A DNA stretch of 32,098 nucleotides from an uncultured Acidobacteriota bacterium (GCA_900696665.1 CAADGY010000092.1:1-32098), one strand, 5' to 3'; shown: positions 1 to 8,692, counted from the first letter of the stretch. A program made the numbers and translations. Notes: generated by a model not told the origin, from the sequence alone.

Positions 1-2273
1 GGATTGCGGCGTTCACCATCGTGCCGGCGCCGTGCGCTCTCAACCACTTTTAACCCTTCGTCGACCAAGCCCTGATAAATCATCAGCGAAGCAATTGCGT
101 ACTCAAGGCCCGTCCACGCTTCCGCGAAATAGGGGAAGGGAATTCGCGGCCGCTTCACCGCTCCGTAGTCGCAGATCACCAGCGCGGCCTCATCGTTGAG
201 AGCGTAGATGCGCTGAACGGAGGTGTGCTGGTACAAGTTCTCCTTGTAGTTGTATTTCATCACCGACTGGAGGGACTTCCGCATTTTGGAGGGATCCAGC
301 AAGTTGCCCAACCCGGCGACGTGAGCTAGAAACTGTCCCACGAGTTGATCCACCAGGCAGCCATCACCCACTTGAAAGTCGGGGTTTTCCGTGCCGGCGC
401 TGCCCATCCCGACAGTCAGCCCTTTGGCAATCCTGTCTTTTGGGATGCCCTGAATCTTCTGGATGTAATACTCGCCGTTGAACAGGTTCGCATCAGTCCA
501 CTTACTGCCGCCCTCAAACAGTGAGTTGTAAGTTGCAGCAGATTGCTCATCACCCACGGCGCGCGCCATTTCCGTCGCGGCGCGCAGCGCACCCAGATAC
601 CAGACTTCGCAAAGCGGGTTGGGTCCAAAAAATTCGACGTCATATGTATTGTGCTGGCAGCCTTCCATGACTCCATCACGGTCGGCGTCCCACCCGCCGG
701 CGATCCAGGAGAACTCGAGTGCGCGCTTCGCCGCCGGCCAGTGTTTGCTCAGCCATTCGGTGTCGCCCGACAGCCGCCAGTCGAGATAGAGCTTCATGAT
801 GGCGCCCATCTGCCCGTCGGCGGCCGCGGAGCCCCAGCGCTGCTTCCCCGCGGGGAGCAGTTGACGAAAATCCATCAGCCCCTGTTCGTCTGTGCAGAAC
901 CCGAATGCGCTGTCGCGCAGCGATCGCGAGAGCGATGGGAACAGGTGCGGTGTGGCGGCTTCGTAATTCCACACATGCGTGCAATTGCCGAAGCAGCAGC
1001 CACGTTGATCGTTCGATCCTTCAAACGTGTGGAACTCCCCATCCGCCGTTCGAAAGCACGTCGTGCTCGCAAAAGTGGAAAGATTGGCTGTAGCGGCGTC
1101 GCGCACCGCGGCGGGAACCGTCGTGCCGCGGATGGCTTCGACGAATTCACGCGTGCGCTTCTCCAGTCTTTCGAGATTCGTAGCCGCGTATTCCGCCGCT
1201 TTCCAGGCGTCCGGGAACCGCGTACAGTACCAGTTGCCGAGGTTGGTCTTCTCCTCGCCCTTGACGGCGTTCCAGCCGCAGCGCTCGGGTGTGCGGTTCG
1301 GGAAGCGCCAACTCAGCAGGAAAGTGAAATCGGCGGAGGCGCGCGGGCCGATCTCCTTATGCAAACATAAAGATCCTACACTGTCGCGCACGGGTTCTTC
1401 CGGTCCGAGGTCGCCGTCGGCGGAAAAATCGTCCCAGAATAACAGAGGACCCACACGCCATCCCGTTCCGCCGCGCCATCCGCGTAAGTGTGTGATCCGG
1501 CCGCCGTCCCCGGCAAGCACCGATAGCGCAAACGAACCGGCCAAGGGATCCGTCGCAGCCAGAAACGGATTCTGCATAAAGATACCTTCGAGCGCGCCGC
1601 TCTTGCGGAACTCGTTGGTGCGTCCGGTTGTGCCTACAGGGTTATCTACAGAGAACGCGATGGCTACGCTGGCAGGCGCCGCCGCGGGATTCGTTACGTG
1701 GTAGCGAAGCACGGCCACGGGTAATCCCGATTCGTTCGCGTCGAGAGGAAAGAACGGGCTGAACGCTTCGAGCGATACCAGAACCGGCAATTTCTGGTCG
1801 CGAAAGTCCACTCGCGCCAGCGGATACTCTCCGGTAAACACCGCCGATTCCAGGCGAGGCAGACCCGGCACATTTGCGGTGCCCAAGCCGCTCGACCCTT
1901 CATATGGAGGTCTGAGCGCCGCTTCGAGCACCGAGACAACCGATGGTCCTTTGGTGCCTTTCACCCAAATTGAAGGGAACGCGTACTGAGGCGACTTGCC
2001 CTTATCGGGGCGGTTGAAGATCTCCCAGTCCCGAAGTTGTCCACGGCCTCCCAGGCTGATGGTTCCGGCTCCGATGCCACCCAGAGGAAACGCGATGCGA
2101 GCAAGCCGGGCTCCTGTGAACACGCGTGGGTACTCGATGGGCGCCGCCGCCCCTGTTTTGGCTCTTCCAGAAGTCCCACCAGCTTCCTGCGCCATACTCC
2201 CGGAAGGAATTCCACCAGCCAGTGCTACCGTCTGAAGAAAGCGCCGCCGTCCGGGTCCCTTTGTGCGTTTCAT
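1..2273 (-). CDS. Tat-exported GH116 (DUF608) glycosidase, C-terminus cut by window edge
   Basis: The frame is open from an ATG at 2273 to the left edge, giving 757 visible residues; the C-terminal end lies outside the window. An AGAGGA ribosome site sits 6 bases before the ATG. The N-terminus carries a twin-arginine signal (RRRFLQT, residues 9-15), so export by Tat is likely. Landmarks of the GBA2/DUF608 family are visible: an N-terminal beta domain with RDWEIFNRP near residue 80, then the (alpha/alpha)6 barrel with NCTHVWNYEAATPHLFP near 430-447, HNTYDVEFFGPNP near 540-552 and DGCLVDQLVGQ near 637-646. D642 in the last motif matches the acid/base Asp region of GBA2 (SDQCAGQ). I could not place the family's nucleophile Glu by eye, so substrate (beta-glucoside, beta-xyloside or other) is open. 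It is transcribed away from the transglutaminase-like gene at 2333. Family assignment is firm, specificity is not. Confidence 0.9.
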   Translation of the reverse strand, partial: MKRTKGPGRRRFLQTVALAGGIPSGSMAQEAGGTSGRAKTGAAAPIEYPRVFTGARLARIAFPLGGIGAGTISLGGRGQLRDWEIFNRPDKGKSPQYAFPSIWVKGTKGPSVVSVLEAALRPPYEGSSGLGTANVPGLPRLESAVFTGEYPLARVDFRDQKLPVLVSLEAFSPFFPLDANESGLPVAVLRYHVTNPAAAPASVAIAFSVDNPVGTTGRTNEFRKSGALEGIFMQNPFLAATDPLAGSFALSVLAGDGGRITHLRGWRGGTGWRVGPLLFWDDFSADGDLGPEEPVRDSVGSLCLHKEIGPRASADFTFLLSWRFPNRTPERCGWNAVKGEEKTNLGNWYCTRFPDAWKAAEYAATNLERLEKRTREFVEAIRGTTVPAAVRDAATANLSTFASTTCFRTADGEFHTFEGSNDQRGCCFGNCTHVWNYEAATPHLFPSLSRSLRDSAFGFCTDEQGLMDFRQLLPAGKQRWGSAAADGQMGAIMKLYLDWRLSGDTEWLSKHWPAAKRALEFSWIAGGWDADRDGVMEGCQHNTYDVEFFGPNPLCEVWYLGALRAATEMARAVGDEQSAATYNSLFEGGSKWTDANLFNGEYYIQKIQGIPKDRIAKGLTVGMGSAGTENPDFQVGDGCLVDQLVGQFLAHVAGLGNLLDPSKMRKSLQSVMKYNYKENLYQHTSVQRIYALNDEAALVICDYGAVKRPRIPFPYFAEAWTGLEYAIASLMIYQGLVDEGLKVVESARRRHDGERRN

Positions 2274-2332
2274 TATTGGTCCTCTTTGGTAGGTTCTATC
2301 ACAAAGCGGGACAAACAGCGAGAATGGATCTG

Positions 2333-4054
2333 ATGAACAAATGTCGTCTTATCGCAGCGCTGTTGGCGGCGGGTTGTCTGGCCGCGGCGGAACATTCGGC
2401 TGTATCCGGACCGCTGGTGGTTAGCGAACGCTGGCCGCAGGCAACCGATCTTGTCACGTGGACGAAAGACGTGATGCGCCTGGAGGGCCTGGAAAAGGCG
2501 TCCGAAACCGCACAGGGCAAGGCGTTTTTCGAATGGCTGCGGCTATTCTGCCGTATGGCTGCCGGCGGGATGATTCAGGCCTACGAAGGCGATTTCGGCA
2601 AGGAGCAATATGTCCTGGACGCCCACAAAAGCCTCTTCGTATACGGCTGGGGCTATTGCGATACGTGCAGCCGCGCGGCGGATGCGGCCTGGCAGGAGTA
2701 CAAAGGCGACGCGAAAGCGTCTGAGCGCGTGGTGGTGCAAAACGAGGGTGGCGGGTTTCACACCATGTACCGCCTGCGCCTGGACGGCAAACATGGCGCC
2801 TTTGATCCACGCTACGGATACTACCTCATCGATCGCGATGCGCCGGACGCCCGCATTCTGGATTGGGCCGAAGTGGGCAACGACGGGAACATTCTGCGTA
2901 ATCGGACCTTTAAGCATCGAAGCAGACCGTTCTTTGAATACTTCGCGCAGGAGTGGGACCGGGCGCTCGCTCTGCAGCCCGCCTATTTTGAAAACCAAAG
3001 TGCGTGGGAGAAAGCGGGGTCGCCCAAGCGATCCGTATTCGGCGATTCCCACTACAAGATGGGCACGCGTTTCCACGACATGGATTTCAGGCTGCCCAGA
3101 GGAATGACCATTGAGCGTTTCTGGGACAATTCCGCCCGTAAGTTCTATAGACCCGTCAGCGAGAGAGCGAATCGCGAGCTGCCGTTTCGCCCGTCTGGCC
3201 GTTTCTACCGTGTCACGGAGACGATGTTGGATGGGAACTGGCCGAAGTACGATCCAAACTATCAATGGGCGAAGCCGTATCTTGCCACGATTCCCAAGGA
3301 CGAGAACTATGACCCGGAGATGGAGGGCGGAAGGAGCATCGGACAGGCATGGGGGCGCATGACGTACACTCCAACGCTGGCGCAGGAAGACCTGAAGGAT
3401 GTGCTGGCATCCGGTTCCAGCTTGGTGCATTCGGCCGTCGCACCATATCTCAGGCCGCGTGAGCCGGCGGTGGGAGGCGAAGCCGTCCTGGATTTCTACA
3501 GTCCCTACGTGCTGGTGGACGGCACGTTAAACGCGGAGCTTGCCGGTGGGGAGGAAGGCGATGCAAGTATAGCCATTCGCACGCTGCGTGCAAAAACCAA
3601 CAGCGCGCAGGATCCGGACGTGTGGTCCGAATGGCAGACGTTGCCGTCGCGTCCCGGCAAGATGAGCATCGAGCTGGGACGGCCCAGGTTTAATGGACGC
3701 GATGTGAGCATCCACGGCGTGTACCGGTTCCAGGTTCGCGTCTCGGTGAAGCCTCGTCCGGGACGCCAAAGTATGCCTGGGCTGAATGCCCTTGCCCTCG
3801 ATCTCTATTTCGAAAACGGCATTATGTCGCTGCCGCAGATCTTCGCGGGCCAAAACACGGTTCATTTCAAGCTGCGCGATGCGGCCGCGTTGCGCGCGCC
3901 GGTGGTGGTGACCTATCGCTATCAAACGGCGGACGGCGAAAAGGCACACAAGCAAATGTTGAAGCCGGGGGATTTCCGGAACAACGCCGCAACCTATGCC
4001 CTCGACGCGCCAGGCCTAGTGCGTTGCAATTCGATCACGATTTCGTACCGGTGA
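2333..4054 (+). CDS. Secreted transglutaminase-like (papain-fold) protein
   Basis: A 573-residue protein with an N-terminal signal peptide; LLAAGC at residues 10-15 could also be a weak lipobox. I place the start at ATG 2333; an in-frame ATG at 2324 is equally possible, while the frame further upstream runs over the opposite-strand glycosidase and is not credible. Residues about 95-165 resemble a transglutaminase-like core: YGWGYCDTC (candidate Cys109), GGGFHTMYRLRL (His143) and HGAFDPRYGYY (Asp158), spaced like the Cys-His-Asp triad of that fold. The C-terminal 200 residues are rich in beta-type sequence and may form a substrate-binding sandwich. The reaction is unknown: protease, amidase and cross-linking enzymes all use this fold. 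It is divergent from the GH116 gene with about 60 bp between starts, so a shared control region is likely. The fold call is inferred from motif spacing only. Confidence 0.7.
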   Translation: MNKCRLIAALLAAGCLAAAEHSAVSGPLVVSERWPQATDLVTWTKDVMRLEGLEKASETAQGKAFFEWLRLFCRMAAGGMIQAYEGDFGKEQYVLDAHKSLFVYGWGYCDTCSRAADAAWQEYKGDAKASERVVVQNEGGGFHTMYRLRLDGKHGAFDPRYGYYLIDRDAPDARILDWAEVGNDGNILRNRTFKHRSRPFFEYFAQEWDRALALQPAYFENQSAWEKAGSPKRSVFGDSHYKMGTRFHDMDFRLPRGMTIERFWDNSARKFYRPVSERANRELPFRPSGRFYRVTETMLDGNWPKYDPNYQWAKPYLATIPKDENYDPEMEGGRSIGQAWGRMTYTPTLAQEDLKDVLASGSSLVHSAVAPYLRPREPAVGGEAVLDFYSPYVLVDGTLNAELAGGEEGDASIAIRTLRAKTNSAQDPDVWSEWQTLPSRPGKMSIELGRPRFNGRDVSIHGVYRFQVRVSVKPRPGRQSMPGLNALALDLYFENGIMSLPQIFAGQNTVHFKLRDAAALRAPVVVTYRYQTADGEKAHKQMLKPGDFRNNAATYALDAPGLVRCNSITISYR

Positions 4055-4064
4055 CAGGAATGAC

Positions 4065-5267
4065 TCAGTGTTTCGCCAACCATTGCTCCAGCCATGCAAA
4101 AGCCTCTTCCTGCATGGCGACGTTGAACTGGTGCGGCACGTCATAGAACTTTGAGCGGTAGCGTTCGGGACGTTTCAAATCCGCGTACACAGCACGAATT
4201 TTTTCCGCGGCCGACTCCATTCCGGCGCGCGTGAACAGACGGTCGCGCGCGCAGTTCTGCACAAACAGCGCGCAATCGGGTGCGGCCAGGCTCCCAATGT
4301 CGGAATGGTCGAGGTTCTGGTGCACACCGAATGCGTCAAACAAAGCGCTGTGAACGGAATAGGAAATATCGAGCGTGGTGGGAAGCGATGTCATCCATCC
4401 GGTAATCACCGCCGCTCGGATTCGCGGCTCCATGCCGGCGAGGTAAGTGGACCGGTAGCCCCCGCCGGAGAGCCCCAGGCAACCGATGCGCTTCGGATCC
4501 ACTTCGGGAAGCGAAGCTAGTACATCCACACTGCGGCGGTCGTCGTGATTGACAATGCCCATCCAGCTTGTTCCGCTGAACGAAAGCCAGGTGTTCAGTT
4601 CGGTGGTCCGCTCGCGCGCCCAGGAGTTGTAGGCGCGAACATACTCAACCGATGCGGGGTCGAGCCGGGCGAGCCTGGAGGCGAGTTCCCTCGGAGGCTG
4701 ATTGTAGGTGAGACGCCGCTCACCCCAATAGAATGCGTCGGGGACGACGACGACGAAACCGCGCCGCGCCAGTTCATCCGCATAAGTCCGGCCGCCGTAA
4801 TACTGCTCGCGGAATGCCGTCAGGGAAGCGTGTTCATCTTCCAGCTTCACCAGCTTTTCCTTGCCGTGAAAAAACCAGCCGCCGTGATCGTGCAGCGCCA
4901 CAACCGCGGGCAACTTCTGTCCGGGCTTCTTTGGCACCAACAGGTACGCCGGCACGCGGTAATGGCCCGACCCGGCGAAAGAAATCTTCCGCACCTCGTA
5001 CCCGTCGCGTTCCACTACAGAGTGAACCCGCACATCGAGCGGAACCGGCTTCGGAGAGAAGGATAGACAGCGCTGAACTTCCGCGCGTCCGCGGCGGCGC
5101 CACTCGTCCACCGAAATCCCTTTCCGATTTTCATAAGCCATCGGGAACCCACGCTCTTCCTGAATCGAGCGAATTACGGGAGCGAGGCTGCCAAGAAAGC
5201 TTTCCTCAGGTACCTGCTGAGCCGGGAGCGTCAGCGGCAATACCAGGAGCAAATGAAAAGGACGCAT
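4065..5267 (-). CDS. Secreted alpha/beta-hydrolase, acetyl-xylan-esterase/dienelactone-hydrolase type
   Basis: A 400-residue hydrolase with a short signal peptide (MRPFHLLLVLPLTLPAQQ). The alpha/beta-hydrolase signature is complete: oxyanion-loop sequence ALHDHGGW at about 124-131, nucleophile elbow GLSGGG with Ser267, acidic residue in CARDRLF (Asp342), and catalytic His379 in DVPHQF. The length and the large N-terminal extension fit the Abhydrolase_7/acetyl xylan esterase relatives common in soil bacteria that degrade plant or microbial polysaccharide. It probably removes acyl esters from carbohydrate outside the cytoplasm, but the true substrate cannot be read from sequence. It is convergent with the transglutaminase-like gene, with only 10 bp between stop codons. 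No clear ribosome site precedes the ATG at 5267. Confidence 0.8.
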   Translation of the reverse strand: MRPFHLLLVLPLTLPAQQVPEESFLGSLAPVIRSIQEERGFPMAYENRKGISVDEWRRRGRAEVQRCLSFSPKPVPLDVRVHSVVERDGYEVRKISFAGSGHYRVPAYLLVPKKPGQKLPAVVALHDHGGWFFHGKEKLVKLEDEHASLTAFREQYYGGRTYADELARRGFVVVVPDAFYWGERRLTYNQPPRELASRLARLDPASVEYVRAYNSWARERTTELNTWLSFSGTSWMGIVNHDDRRSVDVLASLPEVDPKRIGCLGLSGGGYRSTYLAGMEPRIRAAVITGWMTSLPTTLDISYSVHSALFDAFGVHQNLDHSDIGSLAAPDCALFVQNCARDRLFTRAGMESAAEKIRAVYADLKRPERYRSKFYDVPHQFNVAMQEEAFAWLEQWLAKH

Positions 5268-5510
5268 AGAGTGAACATTCTACTGAAGGTGCCGCGTACA
5301 ATCGAAATATGGCCGCCCGGACACCACTGGAGGCACCGGCCCAAACAGACGCTGTGACGAATACAGTGAAGCATTTCAAATGGGAGCCTCGGGGCGGATG
5401 ACGCGACGCGCCGCGTGGGGATGGGGCGCTTCTTTGCCAGCTTGAGCGGAGCCGCTTCGGTGCGTTCGACTGGCGGAAACGCCGTGCGGGTCTGAGACGT
5501 TTAACACATA

Positions 5511-5527
5511 TGAGGAGGAGGTCCTCA
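5511..5527 (+). promoter_or_regulatory. Hairpin presenting the Shine-Dalgarno in its loop
   Basis: TGAGGA (5511-5516) and TCCTCA (5522-5527) are perfect inverted repeats with loop GGAGG. The loop is itself a consensus ribosome site and the 3' arm ends on the A of the start codon at 5527. A 7-codon frame (ATG 5510, three AGG codons, stop at 5531-5533) overlaps it. This may tune translation initiation; it could also be a chance result of a strong purine-rich ribosome site. Confidence 0.4.
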
Positions 5528-6459
5528 TGCTAAAACCATTTCTGGCTTTTGTAGTCGGGGTTGTGGTAGCGGCCGGGTTTACCGTGTACATGATGAGGGA
5601 GCCTGCTGCTCCCGAGCCTGCTGTCAGTGTCGCGGTGCCCGTTCCGGTAGTGGAATCTCCAGCGGTTGAGACACCCGAACTGCCGGCGCCGGTGAATCTT
5701 AAGCCTCCTGCCGCTAAACCGTCTCCCGCGCCGGTGGAGCGCCGCCGCGAGCGTAGACCCGCGCGCAGCAGTGATCCACCGCCACCGGCCGCTAAGCCGG
5801 TTGAAGTGGCGCAGACGCAGCAACCGGTTCCTCAGCCTGCTCCTGTTGTGCAACGGGTGGAGCCTCCGGCCCCCATGCCCGCTCCGGCTATCGTACAGCC
5901 GGAAAAAGTTGAGCCGCCAGCGCCTCCGCCGCCGCGAAAGGTGACGATTCCTTCCGGCACTATTATTAATGTGCGGCTCTCCGAAACGCTCAACAGCGAT
6001 AGGGACCAGGCTGGTGACAGCTTTTTTGCCACCCTGGACCAGCCGCTGGTGGTAGACGGGCTTGTGATCGCCGAGCGGGGCGCACGTGTGGAAGGGCGCG
6101 TCGTGGAAGCGCGCGAGGCGGGAAGGGTGAAGGGCCTCTCCCGGCTCTCCATTCAACTTGTCAGACTCAGCACGCGCGACGGTCAGAAAGTGGCGATCCA
6201 GACGGAGCCGTTCGTGAAGTCCGGCCCTGCAAGTAAGGGGAGTGACGCGGCGAAGGTTGGAATCGCAGCGGGTTTGGGCGCCGCCATTGGCGCAATTGCC
6301 GGAGGTGGAAAAGGTGCCGCTATCGGCGCCGCCGCCGGTGGAGCCGCGGGCACTGGCGGGGTGATGGTCACTCGGGGAAAGGCTGCTCAAATCGACGTGG
6401 AAACAAGAATCGCTTTCAAGCTGGCCGATCCGGTGACTTTAACCGAACGAGTGCCATAA
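5527..6459 (+). CDS. Membrane-anchored proline-rich protein with C-terminal glycine zipper
   Basis: A 310-residue protein of unknown function. Residues about 4-22 form one membrane anchor (FLAFVVGVVVAAGFTVYMM). Residues about 27-145 are a Pro/Ala/Val-rich linker with a basic patch (RRRERRPAR), which could span the periplasm or peptidoglycan. Residues about 146-235 form a compact beta-rich domain (starting KVTIPSGTIINVRLSETLNS), resembling domains in acidobacterial envelope proteins. Residues about 245-280 are a glycine-zipper segment with repeated GAAIGA-type motifs, able to insert in or pack against a membrane. A very strong ribosome site (GAGGAGGAGG) precedes the ATG. The 259 bp upstream hold no convincing gene. 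Envelope location is well supported; no enzymatic motif is visible. Its role may be structural. Confidence 0.75.
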   Translation: MLKPFLAFVVGVVVAAGFTVYMMREPAAPEPAVSVAVPVPVVESPAVETPELPAPVNLKPPAAKPSPAPVERRRERRPARSSDPPPPAAKPVEVAQTQQPVPQPAPVVQRVEPPAPMPAPAIVQPEKVEPPAPPPPRKVTIPSGTIINVRLSETLNSDRDQAGDSFFATLDQPLVVDGLVIAERGARVEGRVVEAREAGRVKGLSRLSIQLVRLSTRDGQKVAIQTEPFVKSGPASKGSDAAKVGIAAGLGAAIGAIAGGGKGAAIGAAAGGAAGTGGVMVTRGKAAQIDVETRIAFKLADPVTLTERVP

Positions 6460-6482
6460 GTACGCCGGGCTATGCTCAAGGG

Positions 6483-7958
6483 ATGGCATGGTGCCGTCTC
6501 GAACCACTCGGAAAAGCAATCTACGTTGGCGAAGGACGTCCTTTAAAGGAAGTCCTTTTTTCGTATGGAGTCGAATTTCCTTGCGGAGGGCGTGGAAAGT
6601 GCAAAGCGTGCCGGGTGCGCGTTACCGGAGGCGTGCTGCCGCCGGTGCCCGATGAGCTTCGCATTCTCAGCAGTGAAGAGATTGAGCAAGGATGGCGCCT
6701 GGCCTGCCGCAGCCTCGCTCGCGGCGATTGTGTTCTCGAAATCGCCCAGTGGGAATCACCCATTCTCACGGACAATCGCCCGTTTCATTTCACGCCGCGC
6801 GAAGGTTTTGGCGTCGCGATCGATCTCGGCACCACCACCGTAGTGGCGCAACTCATGGATCTCGCCACTGCGCAGGTACACGCGGTCAGCACAGCTCTGA
6901 ACGGGCAGGCCGTTCACGGCAGCGACATCATGAGCCGGGTGCAACATGCGCTCACGCCATCCGGTGCAAAAGAGCTTCGCGACGTCATACGGCGCGGGCT
7001 CGGTGCGATGGTCGCCGGTTTCGAAGCCCCCGCGATTGCCGACGTGGTGATCGTAGGCAATACCGTGATGCATCACCTGTTCTGCGGTATCAACGTCGAA
7101 CCGCTATCGCATTATCCGTTCGAGCCCGTACGCGATGGTCTCGAATGTTTTCAGCCGGAGGAACTTGGATGGCCGCGGTGCGGGCGGGTACGGTTTTTGC
7201 CGTGTCTCGGTGGATTTGTCGGGAGCGATATTCTTGCCGGGATTCTTGCCACGGGTCTGCACGAATCCGCAGAGCGGGTTGCACTGATGGATCTCGGCAC
7301 CAATGGTGAAGTGGTGGTGGGAACTCGTGACCGCTTGTATTGCGCATCCACCGCGGCGGGTCCGGCCTTCGAAGGCGGCCGGATCGGCGCCGGGATGCGA
7401 GCGGCGACGGGCGCCATCTCCGGAGTTTCCTTTCGCGGCGGCGCTCTGATTCCGACGGTGATCGGGGGAGGCCCGGCGCGCGGCGTCTGCGGCAGCGGGT
7501 TGGTGGACGCGGTCGCCTGCGGGCTGGAAGCCGGCCTGGTGCAGCCAAACGGGCGCTTGAAAAACGGCCCGCTTGTACTGGCGCCCGGAATCGCGTTGCA
7601 GCAGTCGGACATACGCGAACTGCAACTGGCCAAGGGAGCCATTGCCGCCGGACTGGATCTGCTCGCGGCGCGATGTGGTCCCGCACCGGACGCGCTGTCG
7701 CGCATCTACCTGTCCGGCGCGTTCGGCAATTACGTGAACCGGGCCAGTGCACGGCGCATCGGGCTGATTGATTTTCCGGAAGAGCAGGTGGAGCCTGCGG
7801 GAAACACCTCCCTGCTGGGAGCGAAGATGGCGTTGTTTCGTCCGGATGACGATTTCGAATGGCTTCGCCGGCGGGTTCAACACATCATGCTGAACGCGGA
7901 CCCTGAATTTCAGGACGCCTATGTTTCGCGAATGATATTTCCTTCAAACGGATTGTAG
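6483..7958 (+). CDS. 2Fe-2S ASKHA-domain ATPase, RACo/DUF4445 family (corrinoid-protein reactivator type)
   Basis: A 491-residue protein with an N-terminal 2Fe-2S ferredoxin domain (Cys34, Cys40, Cys43 in CGGRGKCKAC and Cys75) followed by an ASKHA ATPase domain (AIDLGTTTVV at 112-121, VIVGNTVMHH near 190, LMDLGTNGE near 265, STAAGPAFEGG near 290). This is the architecture of RACo, which uses ATP to reduce the inactive Co(II) state of corrinoid proteins. It is shorter than RACo-type proteins I know (about 600 residues or more) because the linker between the two domains is nearly absent. No corrinoid methyltransferase, corrinoid protein or vitamin B12 gene is in the window, so the partner is unknown. 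The last 40 bp overlap the opposite-strand transporter gene. The start at 6483 lacks well-spaced ribosome signal. Confidence 0.88.
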   Translation: MAWCRLEPLGKAIYVGEGRPLKEVLFSYGVEFPCGGRGKCKACRVRVTGGVLPPVPDELRILSSEEIEQGWRLACRSLARGDCVLEIAQWESPILTDNRPFHFTPREGFGVAIDLGTTTVVAQLMDLATAQVHAVSTALNGQAVHGSDIMSRVQHALTPSGAKELRDVIRRGLGAMVAGFEAPAIADVVIVGNTVMHHLFCGINVEPLSHYPFEPVRDGLECFQPEELGWPRCGRVRFLPCLGGFVGSDILAGILATGLHESAERVALMDLGTNGEVVVGTRDRLYCASTAAGPAFEGGRIGAGMRAATGAISGVSFRGGALIPTVIGGGPARGVCGSGLVDAVACGLEAGLVQPNGRLKNGPLVLAPGIALQQSDIRELQLAKGAIAAGLDLLAARCGPAPDALSRIYLSGAFGNYVNRASARRIGLIDFPEEQVEPAGNTSLLGAKMALFRPDDDFEWLRRRVQHIMLNADPEFQDAYVSRMIFPSNGL

Positions 7959-8692
7959 TTCGTCGCATAGTCGTACACGTCGACGCCCTCTTTCCGCTTC
8001 AGGAAATTCACAACCGCGTAGGTTGCGGGCGTGGCGGCTGCTTCATAGAGAACCTTTCCGATATATCCCGACAGGATCAGGTTCAACAGCAGACTCCAGC
8101 GCACCGTTCCGCCGAACGCGAGAGTCATCACCAGCGCGGTGTCGACGAGTTGTCCGATGGCCGTGGAACCGATCGTGCGCATCCAAAGGTGGCGTCCGCC
8201 TGTCAGCACTTTCATGCGGGACAGGACAAATGCGTTGGTGAACTCTCCACACCAGTATGCGGTGAGGCTGGCCACCACCATCCGCGGAACGAATCCCAGC
8301 ACCTGTGCGAATGCTTCCTGGCCTTCCCATCCGGGTGCGGGTGGCAGCCAAACGGCGAACAGGCCCATGACGGACAGCAGCGCCGAGGCAAAAAATCCCG
8401 CCCAGATCGCCCGCCGGGAAGCGGCGTATCCGTATACCTCGGTGAAAATGTCACCAAAGATGTAGGTGATGGGAAACAGCAGTTGTGCGCCGCTGATGCG
8501 GAACGGTCCAATCGCCGTGATCTTCGGCCCCACGATGTTTGAGACCAGCAGCACTGCGACGAACACATAGATAAAGAAATCGAGATACTTGAACTGCCGT
8601 GAGGGCGAGGCGGAAATCTCGCGCGAGTTCGCCACTTCGAAGTTCTTCATTTCGCTATTCGGCCAGAGCTTCAAATTATTCTGGCACGGCAT
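7919..8692 (-). CDS. yhhQ: Queuosine precursor transporter, YhhQ/VUT family
   Basis: A 257-residue integral membrane protein with about six hydrophobic segments. Family landmarks are clear: YIFGDIFTEVYGYAASRRAIW near residues 77-97, GEFTNAFVLSRMK near 148-160, LWMRTIGSTAIGQLVDT near 168-184 and the C-terminal TNYNPF. Characterised YhhQ members import 7-cyano-7-deazaguanine or related queuosine precursors; bacteria that cannot make them de novo use this for tRNA modification. The start is uncertain: ATG 8692 gives a soluble 40-residue leader, and ATG 8650 (MKNFEVANSRE) is a good alternative; neither has a clear ribosome site. The gene ends inside the 3' end of the iron-sulfur ATPase gene (40 bp convergent overlap). 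No queuosine biosynthesis gene is adjacent. Confidence 0.88.
   Translation of the reverse strand: MPCQNNLKLWPNSEMKNFEVANSREISASPSRQFKYLDFFIYVFVAVLLVSNIVGPKITAIGPFRISGAQLLFPITYIFGDIFTEVYGYAASRRAIWAGFFASALLSVMGLFAVWLPPAPGWEGQEAFAQVLGFVPRMVVASLTAYWCGEFTNAFVLSRMKVLTGGRHLWMRTIGSTAIGQLVDTALVMTLAFGGTVRWSLLLNLILSGYIGKVLYEAAATPATYAVVNFLKRKEGVDVYDYATNYNPFEGNIIRET

Noticed and set aside
543-1370. A 275-codon open frame on the plus strand
   Set aside because: It lies wholly antisense to the GH116 gene, whose minus-strand translation shows clear family motifs; the plus-strand product has no recognisable domain.
2543-3430. A 295-codon open frame on the minus strand
   Set aside because: Antisense to the transglutaminase-like gene; long antisense frames are expected in GC-rich DNA and its product has no motif.
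5309-5401. A 30-codon frame (ATG 5309) upstream of the glycine-zipper protein
   Set aside because: No ribosome site, no recognisable feature and too short to support on its own.
5530-6390. A 286-codon arginine- and histidine-rich frame on the minus strand
   Set aside because: It is the reverse of the proline-rich glycine-zipper gene, which has a strong ribosome site and a membrane anchor.
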